This document shows positions 1 to 5,432 of a stretch of DNA of 5,538 nucleotides, piece by piece. The DNA is taken from positions 14,732 to 20,269 of the forward strand of contig DKBD01000213.1 in NCBI GenBank assembly GCA_002451055.1, read 5' to 3'. The DNA is from Nitrospira sp. UBA6909. GTDB taxonomy: Bacteria > Nitrospirota > Nitrospiria > Nitrospirales > Nitrospiraceae. The stretch's first letter is position 1. Every line of letters begins with the position of its first letter. Under the pieces are notes generated by a model that did no database searches, was not told the DNA's origin, and saw only the letters and a list, made by a program, of their open reading frames with translations. The position numbers and the translations under genes were made by a program.

Positions 1-417
1 ACCCTGATGAACCAGAAACTCGAGTTTGTCTTCGTCTAGGGGGCGGAGGACACGTTTCGTAAACTCTTCTCCAGTGATCGGAACGATCGTAATCGTGGGA
101 TTTTCTGCGACTCCCATACCATATTCTAGGTTGAGCGGCCGTTCGCGAGGATCCACCACGTGTCCGAGTCCCCCTTGGATGCCCGCATTCGCTCTGAACT
201 CGAAGGTGGCCGCGACACTCGAGACCGCTGTAAAATGTACCGGCCTGTGATGTCTGGCACGCGCGATATTGAGTAACAACAGATCGGCATCGAGATAACT
301 CACAGTGCGGTCATATTCCAGCACGGCTTAGTGTGTCGCCAGAGGCGACAAGCAGCCACCGAAACTAAGCGCGGCAAGGATAGTCACACTAAACCAGGGT
401 TGCATATATCGTGTCAT
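1..417 (-). pseudogene. Lipoprotein-type gene, 5' part, interrupted by an in-frame stop (partial)
   Basis: Reading leftward from the ATG at 415-417, the first 29 codons give a signal sequence with a hydrophobic core (residues 8-19) and a lipobox-like F-G-G-C ending at Cys22, so an outer-membrane or periplasmic lipoprotein is likely. Codon 30 is TAA (328-330). The same frame then stays open for 109 codons to the window edge and reads as a sensible protein (for example L-L-L-L-N-I-A-R-A-R, then P-V-H-F-T-A-V-S-S-V). I recall such motifs from conserved lipoproteins of unknown function, from memory only. The original codon was plausibly CAA, one C-to-T change away. A weak purine-rich stretch (AGAGAG) precedes the ATG. 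Either this is a nonsense-inactivated gene, a sequencing error, or translation restarts at the GTG (322-324) without the signal peptide. Function is unknown and the 3' end is not in the window. Confidence 0.6.
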
Positions 418-534
418 GGATGGCTTCTCTCTTTCCCACCGTATCTTCTTTGGGTAGCCTATTCAGATTGCATGATGTGAAACGCCCCTCAATTAGGATC
501 AAGCAGTGAGGAGCTACGAACGTGGTTGACAAAC

Positions 535-566
535 AGCGTGCGAGCCACGTACATGACCCGCACGCT
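535..566 (-). terminator. Hairpin after the first P460 gene, possible terminator
   Basis: AGCGTGCG (535-542) and CGCACGCT (559-566) form a perfect, GC-rich 8-bp stem with a 16-base loop. It begins 10 bases past the stop codon of the minus-strand cytochrome gene. Read on minus, the stem is followed by GTTTGT, a poor U-tract, so intrinsic termination may be weak. It lies between two minus-strand genes and would separate the cytochrome transcript from the downstream lipoprotein gene. Confidence 0.45.
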
Positions 567-575
567 TCCAGTGGC

Positions 576-1220
576 TTACTTCTTTGCAGGATGCGCCGCT
601 CGCAATATTGGATAGTATTGGGAGAAAACGAAGCTGACGGCGTTCTTCTCATGACACGTGTTGCAATCCTCCACCTTGTTTTTGGACGATTGCTCCTTGA
701 GCGGGTAGGAGTGCCCAAAACTATAAAACCCCCAGTTGCCGGGATCATTGGGATAGCGCTTGGCATCTTTCACGGAAATTTCCAGCCCGAGAAAATCTCC
801 CATGAAATACCCATTACCACTTGATGCCTCTCTGTCTCCTACACTCACAAGTTCCTTCACAATAACCGTGCCATCCCTGTATTGGCCGGTCTTTTCATAA
901 TGGGCAAACCCATCTGGATCCATGTAGACGTTGTGGAACTCGGGAAAATTGGCTTTGCCATCGTTCAGGTCATTGGGCGTTAGCGGCGTCCCAATATAGA
1001 CCCATTTGCGAAAGAGATTGAATGGTGGGCGTTTCACTTTACCTTCTGGCGTGTATTCAAGCCATTTGCTGGCTGAGACGACGCCTCCCGTTGCCGCGAC
1101 AGGAGGGGAGCCTGCCGTGGCGCATGATGTAATGCCAGTCGTGAGTCCAACGACAGTGGTGAACATTGCTGCTGCAATGGGGATCACTCGTGTCGCAGAG
1201 ACGGTGTGTTTAGAAGACAT
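576..1220 (-). CDS. Cytochrome P460-family protein (c-type haem, exported), catalytic-type
   Basis: A 214-residue exported mono-haem protein. Cytochrome P460 of ammonia oxidisers oxidises hydroxylamine (to nitrous oxide or NO) in the periplasm, using a c-type haem cross-linked to a lysine. Residues 1-33 form a signal sequence whose end, I-T-S-C33, fits a lipobox, so it may be a lipoprotein; a Pro/Ala/Gly linker follows. The P460 domain spans about 67-210: F-R-K-W-V at 70-74, V-Y-M-D-P at 98-102, D-G-T-V-I-V-K-E-L at 116-124, G-N-G-Y-F-M-G-D at 135-142, and the haem site C186-N-T-C189-H190. Aligned from memory with the Nitrosomonas europaea enzyme, K122 matches the cross-linking Lys70 and E147 the distal Glu96, so hydroxylamine oxidation is plausible. 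The start at 1220 is chosen because AGGAGG (1228-1233) sits 7 bases before it and the signal peptide begins there; an upstream ATG at 1289 would add 23 unlikely residues. The gene is divergent from the Crp/Fnr-type regulator. A non-catalytic P460 homologue is the main alternative. Confidence 0.93.
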   Translation of the reverse strand: MSSKHTVSATRVIPIAAAMFTTVVGLTTGITSCATAGSPPVAATGGVVSASKWLEYTPEGKVKRPPFNLFRKWVYIGTPLTPNDLNDGKANFPEFHNVYMDPDGFAHYEKTGQYRDGTVIVKELVSVGDREASSGNGYFMGDFLGLEISVKDAKRYPNDPGNWGFYSFGHSYPLKEQSSKNKVEDCNTCHEKNAVSFVFSQYYPILRAAHPAKK

Positions 1221-1275
1221 CGATGAACCTCCTGTTAAAAGTTGTACTGATGCACGCGGTATAAATGGATACTTC

Positions 1276-1296
1276 GCCTCTCCTGTCATGAGAGGC
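1276..1296. repeat. 7-bp inverted repeat at the predicted P460 gene 1 start point
   Basis: GCCTCTC (1276-1282) and GAGAGGC (1290-1296) are perfect complements around a 7-base loop. The predicted transcription start of the minus-strand cytochrome gene (about 1293) falls inside the right arm. It could be an operator for a repressor, or, if transcription starts further upstream, a leader hairpin. Its function is not shown by the sequence. Confidence 0.4.
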
Positions 1297-1299
1297 CGG

Positions 1300-1305
1300 A
1301 GAATA
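1300..1305 (-). promoter_or_regulatory. Candidate -10 element for P460 gene 1
   Basis: On minus the hexamer is TATTCT (4 of 6 matches to TATAAT), preceded directly by TG-like context. By the usual spacing, transcription would start near 1293, leaving a leader of about 73 bases. No -35 hexamer is visible where one would be expected. The TGTCA-N6-TGACA site occupies that place, as at activator-dependent class II promoters. The start point is inferred, not measured. Confidence 0.4.
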
Positions 1306-1326
1306 CAGGAGCTCCAACGAGGAATC

Positions 1327-1342
1327 TGTCAGTTATATGACA
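1327..1342. promoter_or_regulatory. Crp/Fnr-type operator TGTCA-N6-TGACA (site 1)
   Basis: A perfect inverted repeat, TGTCA (1327-1331) and TGACA (1338-1342), with a 6-base AT-rich spacer (GTTATA). The 5-6-5 layout is the one used by Crp (TGTGA-N6-TCACA). The TGTCA half-site is like that of the CO sensor CooA. It sits between the divergent P460 gene 1 and the regulator gene, centred at 1334.5, which is 41.5 bp upstream of the predicted cytochrome start point. A second copy lies upstream of P460 gene 2. The regulator encoded at 1494-2186 is the obvious candidate to bind it, which would imply autoregulation too. Confidence 0.6.
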
Positions 1343-1493
1343 ATGGAATTGGAATATTGATGATAAGCATATGGTGTGCCGACTAGCTGAGGAGTGACGA
1401 CCACTAGGATATGAGAGGGAATTGGGGCGCTGTTCCCTAAGATCAGAACACCCTGAATCCCTCCATCGTTGGGATCTAGGATTGGAGCGAATC

Positions 1494-2186
1494 ATGAAAC
1501 ATGCCGATGATGTCCGAGCCAGGTTCCTTGCTGCACTGAGCAGAGTCCAGGCTGTCTCTCGCCAGAGTCTGAACCATCGGAGGACGGTCTATGCGTCGTT
1601 CTCGCCTGGGAAAACGTACGTGATTCAGAAAGGGTATGTCAGACTCTTGGCCATCGGGGAAGGTGGAGAGCAGTTTACTCGGATGCTGCTTGGGAAAGGA
1701 GGAATTTTTGGCGATCTGCCCTTCGCCTCACCAATTGGCACGTTGCCAATTGGCATGAAGGAAGAATCTGCTGTGACCAGTGGGCCAACATCCGTTCTCG
1801 AGTTTCAGCGACGAACGCTCGAAACATCTGTGCATCACGATGATGTTCTCTGTGAGGCCTTGCTGGAGGTCTATAGCAGGCAACTGGGTATGTTTGATCG
1901 ACGACTTCAGTGGCAGTTTGTGTCTCCACTGCGTCGGCGAGTGGCGATGATCCTGTTGGATCTGATGGAGTTCGGACGATCACCCTGTCCGCACCACGAG
2001 GGCTTTCTCATGGATATCAGGATGACCCATGAAGAGTTGGCTGAGCTTGTAGGCGCGGCTCGTCAGGTCGTAACGGGTATTTTGAATGAACTCCGTGAGG
2101 AAGGCGTGCTGTGGTACACGAGGACCTATCTCTGTCTTCGCAGTCCGACCGCTCTTGCCAACATCATTCAGTCCTGGGAGAAGTAG
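1494..2186 (+). CDS. Crp/Fnr-family transcriptional regulator, non-cAMP type
   Basis: A 230-residue DNA-binding regulator. An N-terminal beta-roll sensor domain (about 28-110) carries G-Y-V-R-L (47-51) and G-I-F-G-D-L (70-75). A long dimerisation helix follows (about 112-142), then a winged helix-turn-helix (about 145-217) with T-H-E-E-L-A-E-L-V-G (178-187) and recognition helix A-R-Q-V-V-T (189-194). In Crp the cassette reads G-E-L ... E-R-S; here the E-R-S part is E-E-S (90-92), so the arginine that holds the cAMP phosphate is missing and another signal is likely. The front of the beta-roll looks shortened. There is no N-terminal Fnr-type cysteine cluster (the only cysteines are C120, C165 and C214), so no Fe-S cluster is evident. 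The recognition helix has R190-Q191 where Crp has Arg-Glu, which suits a TGTCA rather than TGTGA half-site. The start at 1494 is chosen for GGAG (1484-1487) six bases upstream; the frame stays open to an ATG at 1422. The gene is divergent from P460 gene 1. The effector is unknown. Confidence 0.9.
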   Translation: MKHADDVRARFLAALSRVQAVSRQSLNHRRTVYASFSPGKTYVIQKGYVRLLAIGEGGEQFTRMLLGKGGIFGDLPFASPIGTLPIGMKEESAVTSGPTSVLEFQRRTLETSVHHDDVLCEALLEVYSRQLGMFDRRLQWQFVSPLRRRVAMILLDLMEFGRSPCPHHEGFLMDIRMTHEELAELVGAARQVVTGILNELREEGVLWYTRTYLCLRSPTALANIIQSWEK

Positions 2187-2210
2187 ATCCGACCGCGCAA
2201 TCAAAACTGA

Positions 2211-2268
2211 AGGCCAGAATGAGCCCAAGCCTACGACATTGTCAGATCGATAGGCACAATGCTGGCCT
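2211..2268 (+). repeat. Nested inverted repeat (two-part stem) after the regulator gene
   Basis: AGGCCAG (2211-2217) pairs with CTGGCCT (2262-2268), and CATTGT (2237-2242) pairs with ACAATG (2256-2261). The two right arms are contiguous; the left arms are separated by a 19-base bulge, and the apical loop is 13 bases. It starts 24 bases after the regulator's stop codon, so it may lie at the 3' end of that transcript. No U-tract follows, so it is not a classic intrinsic terminator. Confidence 0.4.
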
Positions 2269-2354
2269 GATATGAATTCCTTCGATACGTATAACGGTGT
2301 TGTGAAAGCCCATTCCCCTCGAAAGGTAGTTTTGAGATAGGTTTTCGTCATCAC

Positions 2355-2378
2355 CACTCACATTGCTGGCCGTGAGTG
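2355..2378. repeat. 7-bp inverted repeat CACTCAC/GTGAGTG
   Basis: CACTCAC (2355-2361) and GTGAGTG (2372-2378) are perfect complements around a 10-base loop. The left arm and loop contain CACATTGCTGGCC (2359-2371), matching CACAATGCTGGCC at 2255-2267 in 12 of 13 bases. It may be an operator, a hairpin or a decayed duplication; the sequence does not decide. Confidence 0.35.
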
Positions 2379-2519
2379 CACATCCTACTTGTCTACGGTA
2401 TCTCCCTTTCACGGCTTATTGTGACCCATCCAGGCGAGACCCTTCGTGACAACAACGATTTATCTGGAGAAGGGAGAATGGGTCTAAACACACTCCCAAT
2501 CACTAATGCTGATCGTGTT

Positions 2520-2535
2520 AGTCATCTAGATGACA
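2520..2535. promoter_or_regulatory. Crp/Fnr-type operator AGTCA-N6-TGACA (site 2)
   Basis: The core GTCATCTAGATGAC (2521-2534) is a perfect 14-bp palindrome. Read in the 5-6-5 layout it is AGTCA, spacer TCTAGA, TGACA, matching site 1 (1327-1342) in 9 of 10 half-site positions. It lies 222 bp upstream of P460 gene 2. A weak -10-like TATGAG at 2558-2563 would put the start point near 2570 and the site centre near -42, close to the class II position. The regulator at 1494-2186 is the likely binder. The promoter assignment is less secure than for site 1. Confidence 0.5.
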
Positions 2536-2570
2536 GACAATACTAATACACATCAGATATGAGTGGATGG

Positions 2571-2586
2571 CTTGATCGCACTCAAG
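2571..2586. promoter_or_regulatory. Fnr-like inverted repeat CTTGA-N6-TCAAG
   Basis: CTTGA (2571-2575) and TCAAG (2582-2586) are perfectly complementary with a 6-base spacer. Read as TTGAT-N4-CTCAA it differs from the Fnr/Dnr consensus TTGAT-N4-ATCAA at one position. It lies just downstream of the start point predicted for site 2, so it could act as a roadblock operator or serve a second, unseen promoter. No good -10 hexamer sits at the class II distance from it. Chance remains possible. Confidence 0.35.
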
Positions 2587-2749
2587 AGCCGGATATGTGT
2601 TTAGGGGGCTCCTGGGTCTGTAGCTACTGTGATGGATGAAGATGACAGCTCATGGTCCTACGGTGAACGTAAGGGGGATTGTATCTGTGTAGAGCGAGTA
2701 TCGGTAAAGGAGTGTGGATATTTACGATTCATTTCATGAGGAGGAGATG

Positions 2750-3364
2750 ATGAAAAAGGTTTGGATGTTTGGAGTCTTGGCAGTGCTGGCTACCACACCG
2801 GTGCTCAACAGTAGCGCGGCGGACGAGGAGAAGTCGTTCGTGCCGGCGGTGGTGGAAGCATCGACGGGGGCGATTCGGGTACCAGAGGGCTATCGTTTAT
2901 GGCCAACACTTGGCACCTGGGCACATGCCAAAACAGACAAGGCATTGGAAACAGAGGGTGCGGGAGTACATGAATACCACGTTGTCCATACGCAGCCGGA
3001 GACGATTGCCTATTATCAGAAAACGGGGCAGTTCCCTGATGGAGCTGTGTTGGTGAAGGAACTGCTTCATGCCAAGACCATGGCGATGACGACTGGCCCA
3101 GCGGTGGGTCATGCGACCACGACCAAGGGTTGGTTTGTCTTGGTCCGAGACATGAAGGGGCGCTACAAAGAGTCCAAACTTTGGGGCAAAGGGTGGGGGT
3201 GGTCGTTCTTCAATGCCGATGATTCCGAACACGCAGCCTCGAAAAATTTCCAAGTTGAGTGTGTGCCATGCCATATACCTGCAAGGCAGCTGGCTCCTGC
3301 GAATATCGTTGACGAGGATAAGTGGATCTATGCGTTTGGCTATCCGGTGCTGCAGAAGAAGTAA
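2750..3364 (+). CDS. Second cytochrome P460-family protein, divergent active site
   Basis: A 204-residue periplasmic haem protein. Residues 1-24 are a Sec signal peptide (K2-K3, hydrophobic 4-19, likely cut after S-S-A-A). The P460 domain runs from about 42 to 202: V-P-E-G-Y at 44-48, Y-Y-Q-K-T-G at 88-93, F-P-D-G-A-V-L-V-K-E-L at 95-105, G-W-F-V-L-V-R-D at 127-134, and C171-V-P-C174-H175 near the C-terminus. K103 aligns with the lysine that cross-links the haem in P460 enzymes. The distal glutamate (E147 in the first protein) appears replaced by hydrophobic F129 by hand alignment, so catalysis may differ: gas binding, NO handling or electron transfer are alternatives, but none is shown. The start at 2750 is preferred over the adjacent ATG at 2747 because AGGAGG (2739-2744) is 5 bases away; a frame start at 2714 would bury the signal peptide. 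A Crp/Fnr-type site lies upstream. The beta-propeller gene follows after 239 bp on the same strand. Confidence 0.92.
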   Translation: MKKVWMFGVLAVLATTPVLNSSAADEEKSFVPAVVEASTGAIRVPEGYRLWPTLGTWAHAKTDKALETEGAGVHEYHVVHTQPETIAYYQKTGQFPDGAVLVKELLHAKTMAMTTGPAVGHATTTKGWFVLVRDMKGRYKESKLWGKGWGWSFFNADDSEHAASKNFQVECVPCHIPARQLAPANIVDEDKWIYAFGYPVLQKK

Positions 3365-3603
3365 CGTGTGCTTGCTCATGGTGGTCTTGATAGAGGGTTG
3401 CTGATACAGCGAGAAGCGGGCGATGAGTATGAGTCGCTCTCGATCCATGGTTTCACGCGGGATGATGTGGTCCGTGTGGCAAACACCATCACCCCGTCTG
3501 TCAACGTCCCGGTGTGTCGAGAAGACAGGGTATAGTGGCGTCCGCTGTTGACCGACAGGCAATTCCGTGTCACCTGCTTATTGAAACCTGAGGAGACGAA
3601 AAG

Positions 3604-4923
3604 ATGACAACTATTCATGGTCAGTATCTGTATATCCAAACGAATGACATCCGTGAGGGGCAAAATGCGGTGTTGGGCTATGTTCGAAAGGATGATGGGA
3701 GGCTGGATCCGCTACCGGGAAATCCGTTCTATACAGGGGGTACTGGTATCAACAATGACACGCATGGAAAACTTGGCCCCCATGACAACGACACTCCCCT
3801 CATCATCAGCCAGAATGGAACGCGTCTCTTCACCGTCAATACACACAGCAATACTGTTGCGGTCTTTGATATCCAGCCGGATGGAGCCTTGCGGCATGTG
3901 AAAGGATCACCGTTTGGATCGCACGGCGTTGCTCCAAATAGTCTTGCCGTGAGCGGCACAACGCTGCTCGTCTCGAACCGGAATGAGGATTACCACCAAT
4001 TAGAGGCGCTGCGGGGTGCGGCGAAGGCGAGCTACGTCTCATTCGCCATCGAACCGAATGGGGCGTTGCGATGTGTCTCCAAGATTGAGGTGGAGAATTC
4101 CCAGAAACCGACACAGGTGTATGTTCCTCCGTCGAATCCCGATGTGGCATTCGGCAATGACTTTCAAGTAGACGTGGATTTCGATGGTGAGGGAACACGC
4201 TCCTTCCTGGCTGGCACCAAGCCGAGTGTGCAGGGGCAACTTCATGTCTTTCACATTGGGCGGGACGGCCGGCTAACTGAGCGAAGCCTGGTGCAGCTCC
4301 CAGAGACAAATGCCGAGTGCAAATACAAGGGAATGGACGGCGTTCCGTCGATGCCGCTTGGCATCTGGGCGCATTCAACTGAACCGTTGCTGTACGTGGG
4401 CTTTGTGACTCGCAATGAGCTTGGAGTTTATCGGTTCAGCCGCGAGGGTGAGATGACATTCCTGGGATCGGTCGATAATAGTGGACAAGATATCTGTTGG
4501 TTGCTCACGAACAATAAGGGGACACGACTCTATACGGTGAATAATCTTCCACGGTCCGACAAGAATGACACAGCTGCTACGGTGAGCACCTACGACATTT
4601 CAGGTCAGCGTGCCGTGAAGCCAGTTGAGATCAGTCGGCTGCAACTACCCCATCCTGGGGAATGGTTCATCAATAACCGCATGTTTAGCCAACCAGGAAG
4701 CACCGCGTTTCAATGCGCTTTGAATCCAGAAGAAAGGTTTCTGTATGTGATCTGCCAACGGATCAACCAAACCGATGAGAACCAGAGCGAAGAGGGAAAC
4801 ATCTTGCACAGCTTACAGCTCGATGGGGAGGGGGTACCCTCGGTCGCACACTCGCGTCACCTCATCCATGATGGGGTGTACTATCGGTCTCGCCCGCAGG
4901 GTGTTGCCACCGTTGATCGCTAG
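3604..4923 (+). CDS. Beta-propeller protein, lactonase/YncE-like, cytoplasmic
   Basis: A 439-residue protein built of repeated beta-propeller blades. The recurring pattern is a strand, a V-x-V-F/Y-x-I-x-x-D/N-G-x-L turn and often G-N/S-P-F. Examples are A-V-L-G-Y-V at 22-27 with G-N-P-F at 39-42, T-V-A-V-F-D-I at 84-90 with G-S-P-F at about 101-104, Y-V-S-F-A-I at 144-149, L-H-V-F-H-I at about 213-218, L-G-V-Y-R-F at 273-278, V-S-T-Y-D-I at 327-332, and F-L-Y-V-I-C at about 379-384. This resembles the 6-phosphogluconolactonase-like/YncE group, in which many members are not sugar lactonases; substrate and reaction are unknown. No signal peptide is visible, so it is probably cytoplasmic although the neighbouring cytochromes are exported. 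GAGGAG (3590-3595) lies 8 bases before the ATG. The preceding 239 bp contain a -10-like TATAGT (3531-3536) without a clear -35, so it may have its own promoter or be read through from the cytochrome gene. A link to P460 function is inferred only from position. Confidence 0.8.
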   Translation: MTTIHGQYLYIQTNDIREGQNAVLGYVRKDDGRLDPLPGNPFYTGGTGINNDTHGKLGPHDNDTPLIISQNGTRLFTVNTHSNTVAVFDIQPDGALRHVKGSPFGSHGVAPNSLAVSGTTLLVSNRNEDYHQLEALRGAAKASYVSFAIEPNGALRCVSKIEVENSQKPTQVYVPPSNPDVAFGNDFQVDVDFDGEGTRSFLAGTKPSVQGQLHVFHIGRDGRLTERSLVQLPETNAECKYKGMDGVPSMPLGIWAHSTEPLLYVGFVTRNELGVYRFSREGEMTFLGSVDNSGQDICWLLTNNKGTRLYTVNNLPRSDKNDTAATVSTYDISGQRAVKPVEISRLQLPHPGEWFINNRMFSQPGSTAFQCALNPEERFLYVICQRINQTDENQSEEGNILHSLQLDGEGVPSVAHSRHLIHDGVYYRSRPQGVATVDR

Positions 4924-5230
4924 ACATAACGAAGGAGGCATCTGAAACCAAGCGACTATGCTTTGTTGCTCGTCAATTACCAGGGGAGTGTGCCGTACGT
5001 CTTGGCTCAAAGCGAGTAAGGCAGGGCCCCGACAGCAAAAACTGTTCCGGCAAATGCTGTGAGACTGCATTAGGGAAGGTCGGATTAATTTGCCCTTCCG
5101 CTCGGCACGCTGCCCCTGGCTGGCAGGGCGCTAGGACAAATGCTCTGGGCATCCGCTGGTCCAACGAGCTTGTTCGTGGGTTATTCCCACCGCCTGATGC
5201 CCCGAGGCCATCCCGAGCCCCCCGTTCCCT
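4924..5230. other. Intergenic debris after the propeller gene
   Basis: No supported gene. A strong ribosome-binding-like AAGGAGG (4932-4938) is followed by no ATG or GTG at a usable distance; CTG at 4942 would open a 25-codon frame ending at TAA (5017-5019). The GC content rises from about 5090, in line with sequence of different origin. The weak repeat CTGCC/GGCAG near 5110-5126 has no T-run, and no clear terminator for the propeller gene was seen. Confidence 0.5.
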
Positions 5231-5362
5231 ACGTCCCCGCATGAGCTGCCGCCGCGCCACGTAGAGATTCGCCAACACGCAGCCGATCTGGAGCGAGTGG
5301 GTCAACCCACGGTATCGGACCTTGCTCAGCCGAAGATGCCCGTGATCATCAAGGATGAAATA
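5231..5362 (-). pseudogene. C-terminal remnant of a DDE transposase (IS5-like)
   Basis: On minus, the open frame reads D-D-H-G-H-L-R-L-S then K-V-R-Y-R-G-L (about 5305-5323), followed by L-Q-I-G-C-V-L-A-N-L-Y-V-A-R-R-Q-L (about 5244-5292). K-V-R-Y-R-G-L followed by a hydrophobic helix ending in A-N-L-x-x-x-R-R is the pattern I associate with the C-terminal end of IS5/IS1182-type transposases. No catalytic DDE residues or N-terminal part are present, so this is a fragment. The frame runs on in both directions (4973-5467) but the rest is low-complexity or unlike protein, and a run of nine C bases (5378-5386) adjoins it. Family assignment is from memory of motifs. Confidence 0.45.
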
Positions 5363-5432
5363 TCTTGTCGAGAGTTGCCCCCCCCCACATGAGTGACAGC
5401 GACACGTCATAATAAGGAGAGATCCACTGCAA

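Larger units (their letters stand above)
2187..2749 (+). other. Long non-coding region between regulator and P460 gene 2
   Basis: These 563 bases hold no convincing gene. They contain a nested stem-loop (2211-2268), a 7-bp inverted repeat (2355-2378), a Crp/Fnr-type site (2520-2535), a CTTGA-N6-TCAAG repeat (2571-2586) and the ribosome-binding site of the cytochrome gene (AGGAGG, 2739-2744). CTAAACACA (2484-2492) is repeated in inverted form at 2596-2604. If transcription starts near 2569-2570, the leader is about 180 bases. The region is unusually long and structured for a simple promoter. Confidence 0.7.

Noticed and set aside
26..250. 74-codon plus-strand open frame at the left edge
   Set aside because: It lies antisense to the lipoprotein-like frame, has no plausible start signal and its Ser/Arg/Pro-rich product looks like a shadow.
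389..824. Open frames on both strands across 389-824
   Set aside because: They overlap the 3' end of P460 gene 1 in other frames or cross its likely terminator, with no ribosome-binding site and no recognisable motif.
1006..1386. 126-codon plus-strand frame over the start of P460 gene 1
   Set aside because: It is antisense to the signal peptide and the divergent promoter region, where the P460 motifs are unambiguous.
2478..2546. 22-codon frame with a fair ribosome-binding sequence (AAGGGAGA)
   Set aside because: Very short, overlaps operator site 2 and has no recognisable product. A leader peptide cannot be excluded but is not supported.
1408..2566. GATATGAG-N-GG shared by 1408-1418 and 2556-2566 as a common promoter element
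   Set aside because: An 11-base stretch with one mismatch may be chance, and the distances to the operator sites differ (about -87 versus -42), so no common promoter is claimed.
3836..4378. 180-codon minus-strand frame inside the propeller gene
   Set aside because: The plus frame shows repeated blade motifs and a ribosome-binding site. The minus product is His/Pro/Arg-rich with no domain.
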